64,000 nt of DNA from Streptomyces cinnamoneus (lineage in GTDB: Bacteria; Actinomycetota; Actinomycetes; Streptomycetales; Streptomycetaceae). The stretch is taken from the NCBI RefSeq assembly GCF_014650495.1, contig NZ_BMVB01000017.1, positions 62,001 to 126,000 of the forward strand. The letters are read 5' to 3'. Below, piece after piece: positions 45,423 to 55,800 of the stretch. The notes under the pieces were generated by a model, which saw only the letters and a program-made list of their open reading frames with translations, ran no database searches and was not told the origin of the DNA. Position 1 is the stretch's first letter. The number at the start of each line of letters is the position of its first letter. A program made the position numbers and the translations under genes.

Positions 45423-46157
45423 ATGGCGACCAATCCCTTTGCTGGCGATGCCGAGGGCCGAACCCATTGCGCATTGATTTGCCTGCCCTTCGCCGGCGGG
45501 GGCGCGGGGTTCTACCGCGCCTGGAGGGACCTCCCGGAGGGCAGTCCGGCGATCGTCCCGGTCCAGCTGCCCGGCCGGGAGGAGCTCTTCGTCGACGAGC
45601 CGTTCCGGGACGCGGTGCAGGCGGGCGCGGAGCTCGCCCGCCAGGTCGCCGAACTCAGCCGCGGTTACGAACGCTTCGCGCTGTTCGGGCACAGCCTCGG
45701 TGCCGTGCTCGCCTACGAGATCGCGCGGAACCTCGACGAGGCCGGTCTGCGGCGCCCCGCCCATCTCTTCGTCAGCGGCTCCCCCGGCCCGTGGACCGGC
45801 CGTGACGACCGGGCCACCGGGCTGGACGACGACCAATTCCTCGCTCAGGTCGAGGCGTTCGCCGGGTACAAGCACGAGGCGCTGGAAGACCCCGACATGC
45901 GTGAGCTGCTCCTTCCTCTGCTCCGCGCCGATGTGGAGATGCACGAGAACTACAAGCCCGTCTCGGACCGTCCGCTGGGCGTCCCGATCACCTCGCTGCG
46001 CGGTGACGACGACGAGCTGGTCTCCCGCGAGCAGGCGGAGCAGTGGCGGGCGGCGACCTCCGCGGACTTCGAGCTGCTGGAGGTCACCGGCCACCACATG
46101 TACCTGGCCGACGACCCCCGGCCGCTGCTCGACGCCGTCGTGCGGACACTGGGCTGA
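45423..46157 (+). CDS. Type II thioesterase (second copy)
   Basis: A 244-residue type II thioesterase. Motifs are LICLPFAGGGAGFYRAW, nucleophile in FALFGHSLGAVLAYE, LRGDDDELVSREQAEQW with the Asp, and VTGHHMYLADD with the His. The ATG at 45423 follows GGAAAAGGAAG; TTG 45417 is in frame. It opens the NRPS operon and should clear misprimed T domains of the NRPSs that follow, complementing the copy at 30938. Confidence 0.92.
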   Translation: MATNPFAGDAEGRTHCALICLPFAGGGAGFYRAWRDLPEGSPAIVPVQLPGREELFVDEPFRDAVQAGAELARQVAELSRGYERFALFGHSLGAVLAYEIARNLDEAGLRRPAHLFVSGSPGPWTGRDDRATGLDDDQFLAQVEAFAGYKHEALEDPDMRELLLPLLRADVEMHENYKPVSDRPLGVPITSLRGDDDELVSREQAEQWRAATSADFELLEVTGHHMYLADDPRPLLDAVVRTLG

Positions 46158-46170
46158 GGGCGGGCGACAC

Positions 46171-46995
46171 ATGCTTCTCCACGGCAAGACAGCCGTCGTC
46201 ACCGGCGCCGCCCGCGGCATCGGCCGCGCCTGCGCCACGCGCTTCGCCCGGGAGGGCGCCGACCTGGTCCTGCTCGACATCGGGCAGGACCTCGACGGCG
46301 TCCCCTACCCGCTCGGTTCGGGCAGCCAGCTCCAGCACACCGCCGACCTCTGCCGCGCCGAGGGAGCCGCCGTCATCACGGTGACCGCCGACGTCCGCAG
46401 CGCCGGGCAGTGCGAGGCGGCGGTGGCCCGGGCCCACGACCGCTTCGGCGCGGTTCACGTGCTGTTCAACGGCGCCGGGATCGCCGCCCCGTCCGGGAAG
46501 GCCGTCCACGAGATCACCGAGGACGAGTGGGACCTGATGGTCGACACCGACCTCTCGGGCGCCTGGCGGATGATGAAGGCGGTCGCCCCCGAGATGATCG
46601 CCCGCAACGAGGGCAGCATCATCAACGTCGCCTCCACCGCCGGGCTCGTCGGCTACCGCAACTTCGCCGGCTACGTGGCCGCCAAGCACGGACTGATCGG
46701 CCTCACCAAAGCGGCGGCGCTCGACTACGCACCGCACCGCGTGCGCGTCAACGCCCTGTGCCCCGGCTCGGTCCGCGACGACCTGCGCGTCGAGGGCCGC
46801 ATGCTCGCCGAGATCGCCCGGTCCCTCGACGTGGCGGTCGAGGAGCACGAGGACATCTTCGTCCAGGCCCAGCCGATGAACGCCCTCATCGAGCCCGACG
46901 ACATCGCGGGCGCGGCCGTGTGGCTGGCCGGGGACGACTCCCGCCAGGTGACCGGCACGACGCTCACCGTCGACGGCGGCTTCTCCGCCCGCTGA
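46171..46995 (+). CDS. SDR oxidoreductase (mycofactocin-coupled-like)
   Basis: A 274-residue short-chain dehydrogenase. It has VVTGAARGIGRACATRFA, NVASTAGLVGYRNFAGYVAAKHG with Ser, Tyr and Lys, and the C-terminal VTGTTLTVDGGFSA. Between the first strand and the second helix it carries an insertion with YPLGSGSQLQHTADLC, like the loop (YPLA...) of mycofactocin-coupled or carveol-dehydrogenase-type SDRs. That subfamily uses a tightly held NAD cofactor. It follows the thioesterase by 13 bp and precedes the NRPS genes by 67 bp. It may oxidise a side-chain hydroxyl or reduce a keto group of the peptide or acyl chain. No mycofactocin genes are in the window. Confidence 0.82.
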   Translation: MLLHGKTAVVTGAARGIGRACATRFAREGADLVLLDIGQDLDGVPYPLGSGSQLQHTADLCRAEGAAVITVTADVRSAGQCEAAVARAHDRFGAVHVLFNGAGIAAPSGKAVHEITEDEWDLMVDTDLSGAWRMMKAVAPEMIARNEGSIINVASTAGLVGYRNFAGYVAAKHGLIGLTKAAALDYAPHRVRVNALCPGSVRDDLRVEGRMLAEIARSLDVAVEEHEDIFVQAQPMNALIEPDDIAGAAVWLAGDDSRQVTGTTLTVDGGFSAR

Positions 46996-47062
46996 GCGAC
47001 GCCCCACCGTCCCCGCCACGTCCTTCCGCTCTCGATCACCTTCGCTCTGCAGGAGTCCGCAA

Positions 47063-49870
47063 ATGGCGACAGCTGTCCGCTACCGTGTGGCCGTCCCAGT
47101 CGGCCCGGGCCGACTGCCGGCAGCGCAGGCCAGGTCCTGCCACAGCCTGACCGTCAGGGCCGAGGGCCCGGTCGTCCCCCGGCCCGTGACCGGCCTTCAC
47201 CTCTGGCAGGAGTCCGTGCCCGCCGCCTCCGGCACGCCGCAGGCCCGGGCACGGCTGCGGGCGGAGGCCGGACGGCCGCCGGTGCCCTCGGCGCCGGCGG
47301 TCCGCGCCGTCCTCCTGCGGTACACCGACGGGCAGGCCGACCTCGTCCTCGTCGCCCGCAGGTCCGCGCTCGACGAGCAGGCGCTGCGGGACCTGGCCGC
47401 CCACCTGCTGGAGGGGACCGGGACGCCTCCGGTGATCCCGGCCGCCGTGCCCCCGGTGGCCGGCGCGCCGCGCACCGCGGCCCCGTGGGGGCTCGGCGAT
47501 CCCTCCCGGACGGGCCGGACCGGCTCGGTGCCGGTGGAGACGGAGGTGTCCGAGCCCTCGGACGCGCAGCTCACCGCCGCCGCCGGCCTCGTCCTCGCGC
47601 GCTACACCGCGGGCGAGGACACCTCCGTCGCGGTCTTCGCCCCCCAGGACCACGGCACACAGGTGACCGTCCGCTCCGTTCCCCTGGACGAGGCCCGGAC
47701 CATCGGCGACTACCTCGCCCAGTGGCAGGCACAGGACGGCGAGGAGCTCGCGGAGGGCCCCGTACCGACGGTCGCAGTGCTCGTCGGCGAACAGCAACCC
47801 GGCACCCACTACCGCCCGTTCCTCGCCCCGGCGCTGCCCGTCGTCGTCCACTGGTGCCGCTCGGCGGACGGCTCCGTGGACGGCACCCTGACGTACGACG
47901 AGGGCGAGACCGCACCCGAGGTCGCCCGCGCCTTCGCAGCATGCGTCGCCCACACCCTGGACCAGCTGGTCCGCGCCGGGGCGGACACCCCGCTCTCCGA
48001 CGTGGACCTGCTGCCGCACGCCGAGGCGCTCGCCGTCGTCGAGAAGGGCGTCACCCCGCCCGTCGCCGCCTCGGAGGCCACGGACCGGACCATCCACGGG
48101 CTCTTCGCCGACGTGGCCCGTCGCCGGCCCGAGGCCGTCGCCGTCGTGGACGGTGCCACCCGGCTCACCTACGCGCAGCTCGACGAGCGCGCCGGGCACG
48201 TGGCGAGCGGCCTGCACGCACTCGGAGCCCGGCCCGGCGACCTGATCGGCGTGGCCCTGGACCGCACGGCCGAGCTCATCGTCACCCTCCTGGGCGTCCT
48301 CAAGGCCGGCTGCGTGTACGTGCCGATGGACATCAGGTACCCGGAGGAGCGGCTGCGGTACACCGTGGACAACGCGGGTACCGGCATCGTCATCGGCTCC
48401 GCCGACGGCTTCCCCGCCATCGACGGCGTCCGCGTGGTCGCGCCCGCCGAACTGATCCCGCTCGCCGGGCAGACGACCGGGCGGACCCCCGTCGCCGAGG
48501 ACGGGTCGGCCGCCGCATACGTCATCTACACCTCCGGCTCCACCGGCCGGCCCAAGGGCGTGACGGTGCCGCACCGCAACGTGGCGGCGCTGGTGGCGGC
48601 CACCCGCGAGGACTTCGCCCTCGCCGGCACGGACGTGTGGACGTTCTTCCACTCCAGCGCCTTCGACTTCTCCGTCTGGGAGATCTGGGGCTGCCTGCTC
48701 ACCGGCGGCGAACTCGTCGTGGTGCCCTACTGGGTCACGCGCGACACCGACCTGTTCTACGAGCTGCTCGCCGAGCACAAGGTCACGGTCCTCAACCAGA
48801 CGCCCTCGGCCTTCGCCCAGCTGATCGAGGCCGACAGCCGGATGCGGGCCGAACTGTCGCTGCGCCTGATCGTCTTCGGCGGCGAACCGCTCGACGTCGG
48901 CATGCTCGCCCCCTGGTTCGCGCGCCACTCCCACACCCGCTGCCGGCTGTCCAACATGTTCGGGATCACCGAGACCACCGTGCACGTCACCGAACAGACG
49001 GTGACCCCGGCCGACGTCGTCGCCCGCACCCGGTCCGTGGGGCGTGCCATGCCCGGCTGGTCGTTGTCGGTACGCGACCCCCGCGGACGGGTGCTGCCGC
49101 CGGGCGCGCCCGGCGAGATCTACGTGGGTGGCGCGGGCGTGGCCCTGGGCTACCTCCACCAGCCCGAGCTCACCGCCGAGCGCTTCGTCGACGACCCCTA
49201 CGGCCACGGCCGCGTCTACCGCAGCGGCGACCGCGGCCGGCTGCGGCCCGACGGCCGTCTGGACCACCTGGGCCGGCTGGACAGCCAGGTCAAGGTCCGC
49301 GGGCACCGCATCGAGCTCGACGAGATCCGCAACGTGCTCCTCAGCCACCCGGCGGTCTCCGGGGCCGCCGTCGTCCTCCGCTACGAGACGCCCGGCGACA
49401 CCGCGACGGCACGCATCGACGCCTACGCCGTCATCAGCGGCTCCGGTGTGGCGACAGCCGAGATCCTCGGCCACGCGAGCGGTGTGCTGCCCGACTACAT
49501 GATGCCCGCGACCGTCACGGCGGTGGATTCCATCCCGCTGACCATCAACGGCAAGGTGGACACCGCGGCCCTGCCCGAACCGAACACCCGCGAGGCGGCC
49601 GCCCCCGCTCCGGCACCCGCGCAACGGGAGGACGACGGCCCGGCCGACCCCCTGGCCGGCGAGATCCTGCAGCTGTGGAGCCATGCGCTCAACACCGACG
49701 TGGGCCTGACCGACAACTTCTTCGAACTGGGCGGCAACTCCCTGCTCGTGATCCGGCTGCTGCGGGAAATGCGGGACCGCGGCCTGCCCCGCGTCTCCAC
49801 CCAGGACTTCTACCGCAACTCCGTCGCGGCGCAGTTCATTCAGCTCGTCCACTCCGCTGGAGGTAACTAG
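47063..49870 (+). CDS. NRPS: truncated condensation-like domain, adenylation (Thr-type code), thiolation
   Basis: A 935-residue protein. Residues about 1-340 resemble a condensation domain that has lost its HHxxxDG active site (VLVARRSALDE stands there) and is shortened. An adenylation domain follows (about 355-855): core motif YIYTSGSTGRPKG at 488, then FDFSVWEIW, LNQTPSAF, NMFGITETTVHVT and NGKVD. The ten-residue code reads D-F-W-N-V-G-M-V-H-K, one change from the known Thr code DFWNIGMVHK. The T domain ends it (FELGGNSLLVIRLL, Ser near 892). With no active C domain it may load Thr onto its own T and hand it, or the A domain may act in trans, to the A-less T of the next protein. ATG at 47063 follows CAGGAG. 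Confidence 0.92.
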   Translation: MATAVRYRVAVPVGPGRLPAAQARSCHSLTVRAEGPVVPRPVTGLHLWQESVPAASGTPQARARLRAEAGRPPVPSAPAVRAVLLRYTDGQADLVLVARRSALDEQALRDLAAHLLEGTGTPPVIPAAVPPVAGAPRTAAPWGLGDPSRTGRTGSVPVETEVSEPSDAQLTAAAGLVLARYTAGEDTSVAVFAPQDHGTQVTVRSVPLDEARTIGDYLAQWQAQDGEELAEGPVPTVAVLVGEQQPGTHYRPFLAPALPVVVHWCRSADGSVDGTLTYDEGETAPEVARAFAACVAHTLDQLVRAGADTPLSDVDLLPHAEALAVVEKGVTPPVAASEATDRTIHGLFADVARRRPEAVAVVDGATRLTYAQLDERAGHVASGLHALGARPGDLIGVALDRTAELIVTLLGVLKAGCVYVPMDIRYPEERLRYTVDNAGTGIVIGSADGFPAIDGVRVVAPAELIPLAGQTTGRTPVAEDGSAAAYVIYTSGSTGRPKGVTVPHRNVAALVAATREDFALAGTDVWTFFHSSAFDFSVWEIWGCLLTGGELVVVPYWVTRDTDLFYELLAEHKVTVLNQTPSAFAQLIEADSRMRAELSLRLIVFGGEPLDVGMLAPWFARHSHTRCRLSNMFGITETTVHVTEQTVTPADVVARTRSVGRAMPGWSLSVRDPRGRVLPPGAPGEIYVGGAGVALGYLHQPELTAERFVDDPYGHGRVYRSGDRGRLRPDGRLDHLGRLDSQVKVRGHRIELDEIRNVLLSHPAVSGAAVVLRYETPGDTATARIDAYAVISGSGVATAEILGHASGVLPDYMMPATVTAVDSIPLTINGKVDTAALPEPNTREAAAPAPAPAQREDDGPADPLAGEILQLWSHALNTDVGLTDNFFELGGNSLLVIRLLREMRDRGLPRVSTQDFYRNSVAAQFIQLVHSAGGN

Positions 49871-49872
49871 TC

Positions 49873-52800
49873 GTGTCCGACCGACAGGACAACCTGCTGC
49901 CGCTGACCGCCGCCCAGGCCGGTGTCTGGTACGCACAGCGACTCAACCCGCAGAACACCGTCTTCCACCTCGGCGAGTACCTCGACATCGAAGGCCCCGT
50001 GGACACGGAGCTCCTCGTCCGGGCCCTGCACCGGGTGGTCGAGGAGGCGGAGACGCTGCGCGTGCGGTTCGAGGAGCACGACGGCGAGCCCGTCCAGCGC
50101 GTGGTACCCGCACGGGATTTCGCCTGGGAGCCTCGACGGCTGGACTTCAGCACGGAGAACGACCCGTGCGCCGCGGCCCGCGCCTGGATGGATGCAGAGC
50201 TGGCCGGGCCGGTCGACCCGCTGACCGACCCGCTGTTCCTCTTCGCCCTGCTCAAGGTCGGAGAGGACCGGCACTTCTGGTTCTACCGCTACCACCACCT
50301 GCTCGCCGACGGTTACACCGTCGTTCTCATCGCGCAGCGCGTCCCTCAGATCTACACGGCCCTCGCATCGGGGGAGCCCGTCGGCGACAGCCCCTTCGGG
50401 CCGCTGCGCGACCTGCTCGACGAGCACGCGGCCTACCGCGAGTCCGAGCGGTGCGCGAAGGACCGTGCGTACTGGACCGAGCACATGGCCGGCGCCCACG
50501 AGCCCGTCGCCCTGGCCGGACGGCCCGCCAGGGAGGTCCGCAGCCTCCTCCACCGCACCGCCCGTGTGGACCAGCAGGACACCGACGCCCTGCGCAACCT
50601 CGGACGCGCCGCGGAGGTGTCCTGGCCGCCGGTGCTGTTCGCCGCGGTCGCGGCGTACCTGCGTCGGCTGACCGGCGAGCAGGAGGTGATCCTCGGCCTG
50701 CCGGTGTCCAACCGGCTGGGGCGCACGGCCCTCAAGACGCCCTCCATGGTCTCCAACGTCCTGCCCCTGCGCCTCACCTTCGGCCCCGGTACGACCGTCG
50801 CCGAGCTGATGGCCCAGGTCTCGGGAGAGCTCCGCGGCGCCACCCGGCACCAGCGCTACCCGTACGAGGACATCCGCCAGGACCTCGGCATGCTGGCCGA
50901 CGACCGCAGGCTGGTCGGTCCGCACGTCAACCTGATGCTCTTCGACCACAAGCTCTCGTTCGGCGAGCACCCCTCCCGTCCGCGCACCCTGGCCACCGGA
51001 CCCACCGACGACCTGTCCTTCCTGATCTACGACCGGACGACCGAGGCCGGCCTGCAGATCGACTGCGACGCCAACGCCGACCTCTACACCGAGGACGACC
51101 TGGCGGCCTACCAGGACGGTTTCGCCGCATTCCTCAGGGAGATCGCGGAGGCCGGGCCGGACCGAGCGGTCGAGGACCTCACCGTGTCCGGCCCGGCCCG
51201 GCAGGCGAGGGAGCGGCACGCCGCGGTTACCACCTGGGACACCGGCACGGGGATCCCGGCCGCTCCGCCCACCGCGCAGACGGCCGGAACCGGCCCGCGC
51301 ACCCCGCAACAGGACGTCCTGTGCGGCATCGCCGCCGAGATCCTCGGCGTCGACGAGATCGGCGTCGACGACAACTTCTTCCTCCTGGGCGGACGTTCGC
51401 TCCAGATCACGAAGCTCGTCAGCCGTATCCGCGCCCTCTTCAAGGCCGAGCTGTCACTGCGCCGCGTTTTCGAGAACCCGACCGTGGCCGGCCTGGCCGA
51501 GCAACTGAGCACCGCACACGGCGCACGGCAGCCGCTCAAGGCCGTCGAGCGTCCCGAGTCGGTACCGCTGTCACCCGCACAGAACCGGCTGTGGTTCCTC
51601 AACACCCTCGGCAGCCAGGACGCGGTCTACAACGAGGCCGTCTCCATCCGGCTGCACGGCCGGCCCGACGCCGCCGCCCTGAAGGCGGCGCTCAACGACG
51701 TCGTGGCCCGCCATGAGAGCCTCCGCACGGTGTACCCGGAGCTCGCCGGCGAAGCCCGCCAGGTGGTCCTGAGCCCGGCGGCCGCCACCGTCGAGCTGCC
51801 CGTACAGCCGGTCGCGGCACCGGACCTCGCGGCCGAGCTCGCCGGCTTCGCACGCCTGGGCTTCGACCTCGCGACCGGGATCCCCGTCAGGGCGAGGCTG
51901 CTCACCCTGGCCGAGGACGAGCACGTCCTGCAGCTCGTGGTGCACCACATCGCTTGCGACGGCTGGTCCGTCACGCCCTTCACCCGCGATCTGTCGGCCG
52001 CGTATGCCGCTCGCGCCGAGGGCACGGCGCCCGAGTGGCAGCCGCTGCCCGTGCAGTACGCCGACTACGTCCTCTGGCAGCGCGACCTCCTGGGCGACGC
52101 CGACGACCCGGACAGTGAGCTCGCCCGGCAGATGCGCTACTGGCGGGAGGCGCTCGACGGCCTCCCCGAGGAGATCGACCTCCCCACCGACCGCCAGCGA
52201 CCCGCGGTGGCCACCTACGAAGGCGGGCGCGTCACCTTCCGGCTCTCCCCGCAGACCCACGAGAAGCTCAGGAACCTGGCGGTGGAGAACCGCGCCAGCA
52301 TGTTCATGCTGGCGCAGGCAGCCGTGGCGGCCCTGCTGACCCGCCACGGCGCCGGCACGGACGTTCCCCTCGGCTCGCTGATCGCGGGCCGTACGGACGC
52401 GGCGCTGGACGACCTGGTCGGCTTCTTCGTCAACACCCTGGTGCTGCGGACGGACACCTCCGGTGACCCGACCTTCCGGGAACTGCTGGGCCGGGTCCGC
52501 GAGACCGACCTGGCGGCCTACGCCCACCAGGACCTGGCCTTCGAGCGCCTCGTGGAGGCCCTCAACCCCGTCCGCTCCCTGGCGCGCCACCCGCTGTTCC
52601 AGACCGCGCTCGACGTTCAGGTCGATGCCGGCGAGCAGCTCGACCTCGTCGGCATGACCGCGGACTCGGAGCTGATGGACACGGGCAGCGCCCGGTTCGA
52701 CCTGTTCTTCGGGCTGGTCGAGAACAACGCGCCGGACGGCTCCGCCGCCGGTGTCACCGGCTCCCTGCAGTTCGCCCGCGACCTCTTCGACGAAGCGTCG

Positions 52801-55800
52801 GCGCAGCGGCTGGCCGACGGTCTGGTGCGGTTGCTCGATGCCGTGGCCGACGATCCCGACGCATCGATCGGTGACCTGGAGCTGCTGTCGGACGAGGAGC
52901 GCCGGCGCATCCTCGTCGAGTGGAACGACAGGCCGTACGAGGTGCCCGAGGCCACCCTGCCGGCACTGTTCGAGGCCCAGGCCGCCGCGACACCCGCCGC
53001 CGAGGCCGTGGCCTGCGGTGACGCCCGCCTGTCGTACTCGGAGCTGAACGAGCGGGCCAACCGCCTGGCCCGTCTGCTGCTCGCCCGCGGCATCGGCCCG
53101 GAGAGCTACGTCGGAGTGGTCCTCTCCCGGTCCGTGGACCTGCCGGTCGCCCTGCTCGCGGTGGCCAAGGCGGGTGCGGCCTACGTTCCCATCGACCCGG
53201 GCTACCCCGCCGACCGGATCGCCTACATCTTCGAGAACACCAAGCCCGTCTGCGTGCTCGCCGACACCGGCACGGTGTCGGCGCTGCCCGAGGACGTTCC
53301 GTCCGTGGTGGTCGTCGACGACGCGGCCACGAGGGAAGCGGTCGCGACCCTGCCCGGCACGAACCCGACGGACGAGGACCGGTCCGCGCCCATCGCACCG
53401 GCCCACCCGGTGTACGTCATCTACACCTCGGGGTCGACCGGACGCCCCAAGGGCGTGGTGATCGAGCACCGCTCGCTGAACCTGTACCTCGCGTGGACCC
53501 GCCACGCCTTCCCCGCCGTCTCCGGTCGCGCCCTCGTTCACTCTCCCGTCTCCTTCGACCTGACCGTCACCGGCCTGCTGGGCACCCTCACCGCAGGCGG
53601 TTGCGTCCACCTGACGGAGCTCGACGAGGACGCCGTCCAGCAGCCCGCCGAGCGGCCCACCTTCGTCAAGGCCACCCCCTCCCACCTCGGCCTGCTCATG
53701 GCGCTGCCGGAGCGGTTCTCCCCCTCCGGGCAGCTCGTCCTGGGCGGCGAGGCGCTGCTGGGCGAGGTCCTGGACGAGTGGCGGCGGCGCCACCCCGGGG
53801 TGACCGTCATCAACGAGTACGGCCCCACCGAGGCCACCGTCGGGTGCGCGGAGTACCGCATCGAACCGGGCGGGAGCAGCCCCGCCGGCGCCGTCTCCAT
53901 GGGACGTCCCATCTGGAACACGGCGCTGTACGTCCTGGACGCCCGCCTCCGCCCCGTTCCGGTGGGGGTCCCGGGTGAGCTCTACATCGGGGGCGACCTG
54001 CTCGCCCGCGGCTATCTGGGCCGTCCCGGCCTGACCGCCGAGCGTTTCGTCGCGAGCCCCTTCGCAGGCGCGGGTGCGCGCATGTACCGCACCGGTGACA
54101 TCGTCAAGCGGCGTGCCGACGGGCAACTGGACTTCATCGGCCGCGCCGACGACCAGGTGAAGGTCAGGGGTTTCCGGGTCGAGCTGGGCGAGATCGAGGC
54201 CGCCGCGGCCGCGCACCCGGCCGTGGGACAGGTCCTGGCAGTGGTCCGCGAGGACCGGCCGGGCGACAAGCGCATCGTGGCCTACGTGGTCCCGGCCGAG
54301 GACGGCGGCAGGCCGGATGCGGCCGAGCTGCAGGGTCACCTGGCGGGCGCGCTGCCGGGATACATGGTGCCCTCCGCGTTCGTGGTGCTGGAGTCCTTCC
54401 CGCTGACGCCCAACGGCAAGGTGAACCGCAAGGCTCTGCCCGCTCCCGACTACAGCGTCCGGATCACCGGCCGGGCCCCGCGCGACGCACGCGAGGAGAT
54501 GCTGTGCGCGCTCTTCGCGGACATGCTCGGCCTCGACCACGTCGGCATCGACGACGGATTCTTCGACCTCGGCGGCCACTCCCTTCTGGCCACCCGACTG
54601 GTCAGCCGCATCCGCACCGCGTTCGGAGCGGAGCTCGGCGTACGCGCGGTCTTCGAGGAGCCCACCGTCGCGGGCCTGGCGCTGAAGCTCGCCGACGCCG
54701 GAAGCGCCCGACCGCCGCTGACGGCCGTGAAACGCCCCGAGGACATCCCCCTGTCGCCGGCTCAGCAGCGGCTGTGGTTCATCAACCGCCTTGAGGAATC
54801 GGGCGGCAACTACAACACCGGCCTGTCGCTCCGCCTGTCCGGCGAGGTGAACCAGGACGCCCTCCGGGCGGCCCTGGGCGATGTCGTGGCGCGGCACGAG
54901 AGCCTGCGCACCGTCTTCCCCGACACCGACGGCCGTCCCCGCCAGCAGATCATCAGCTCCGAGCAGGCCGTCCCGGAGCTGACGGTCACGCGCGTCGCCG
55001 AGAGTGACCTGGACGCGGAGCTCTCGCGCGCCGCATCGGCCGACTACGACCTCGCGGTCGAGCCGCCGCTGCGCGCCGGGCTGTTCGTGCTGAGCCCCAC
55101 CGACTCGGTCCTGCTGATCGTGGTGCACCACATCGCCACCGACGGCTGGTCGATGGCCCCGCTCTCCCGTGACCTCTCCACCGCGTACGCGGCACGTTGC
55201 GCCGGTGCGGCGCCCCTGTGGGATCCGCTGCCGGTCCAGTACGCGGACTACACCCTCTGGCAGCGCGACGTCCTCGGTGACGAGAACGACCCGGGCAGCT
55301 CCATGGCGCGCCAGCTGGACCACTGGCGCTCGGCGCTCGCCGACCTGCCCGAGGAACTGGCTCTGCCCACGGACCGTCCACGGCCCGCGAAGATGAGCTA
55401 CCACGGCGAGACCGTGCCCGTTCGTCTCGGCGCCGAACTGCACGGGGCAGTGGTGCGGTTGGCCCACGAGTCCGGCAGCACGGTGTTCATGGTGGTGCAG
55501 GCGGCCGTGGCGGCGCTGCTGGGCAAGCTCGGCGCCGGGGAGGACGTCCCCATCGGCAGCGCCGTCGCCGGGCGTACCGACGAAGCCCTCGACGACCTCG
55601 TCGGCTTCTTCGTCAACACCCTCGTCCTGCGCACCGACCTCTCCGGGAACCCCACCTTCCGCGAGCTCGTCGAGCGCGTGAAGGAGACCGACCTCGCCGC
55701 CTACGCCCACCAGGACATCCCCTTCGAACGCCTGGTGGACGAACTCAGCCCCGTCCGCTCGCTCGCCCGTCACCCCCTCTTCCAGGTCATGCTGTCGATG

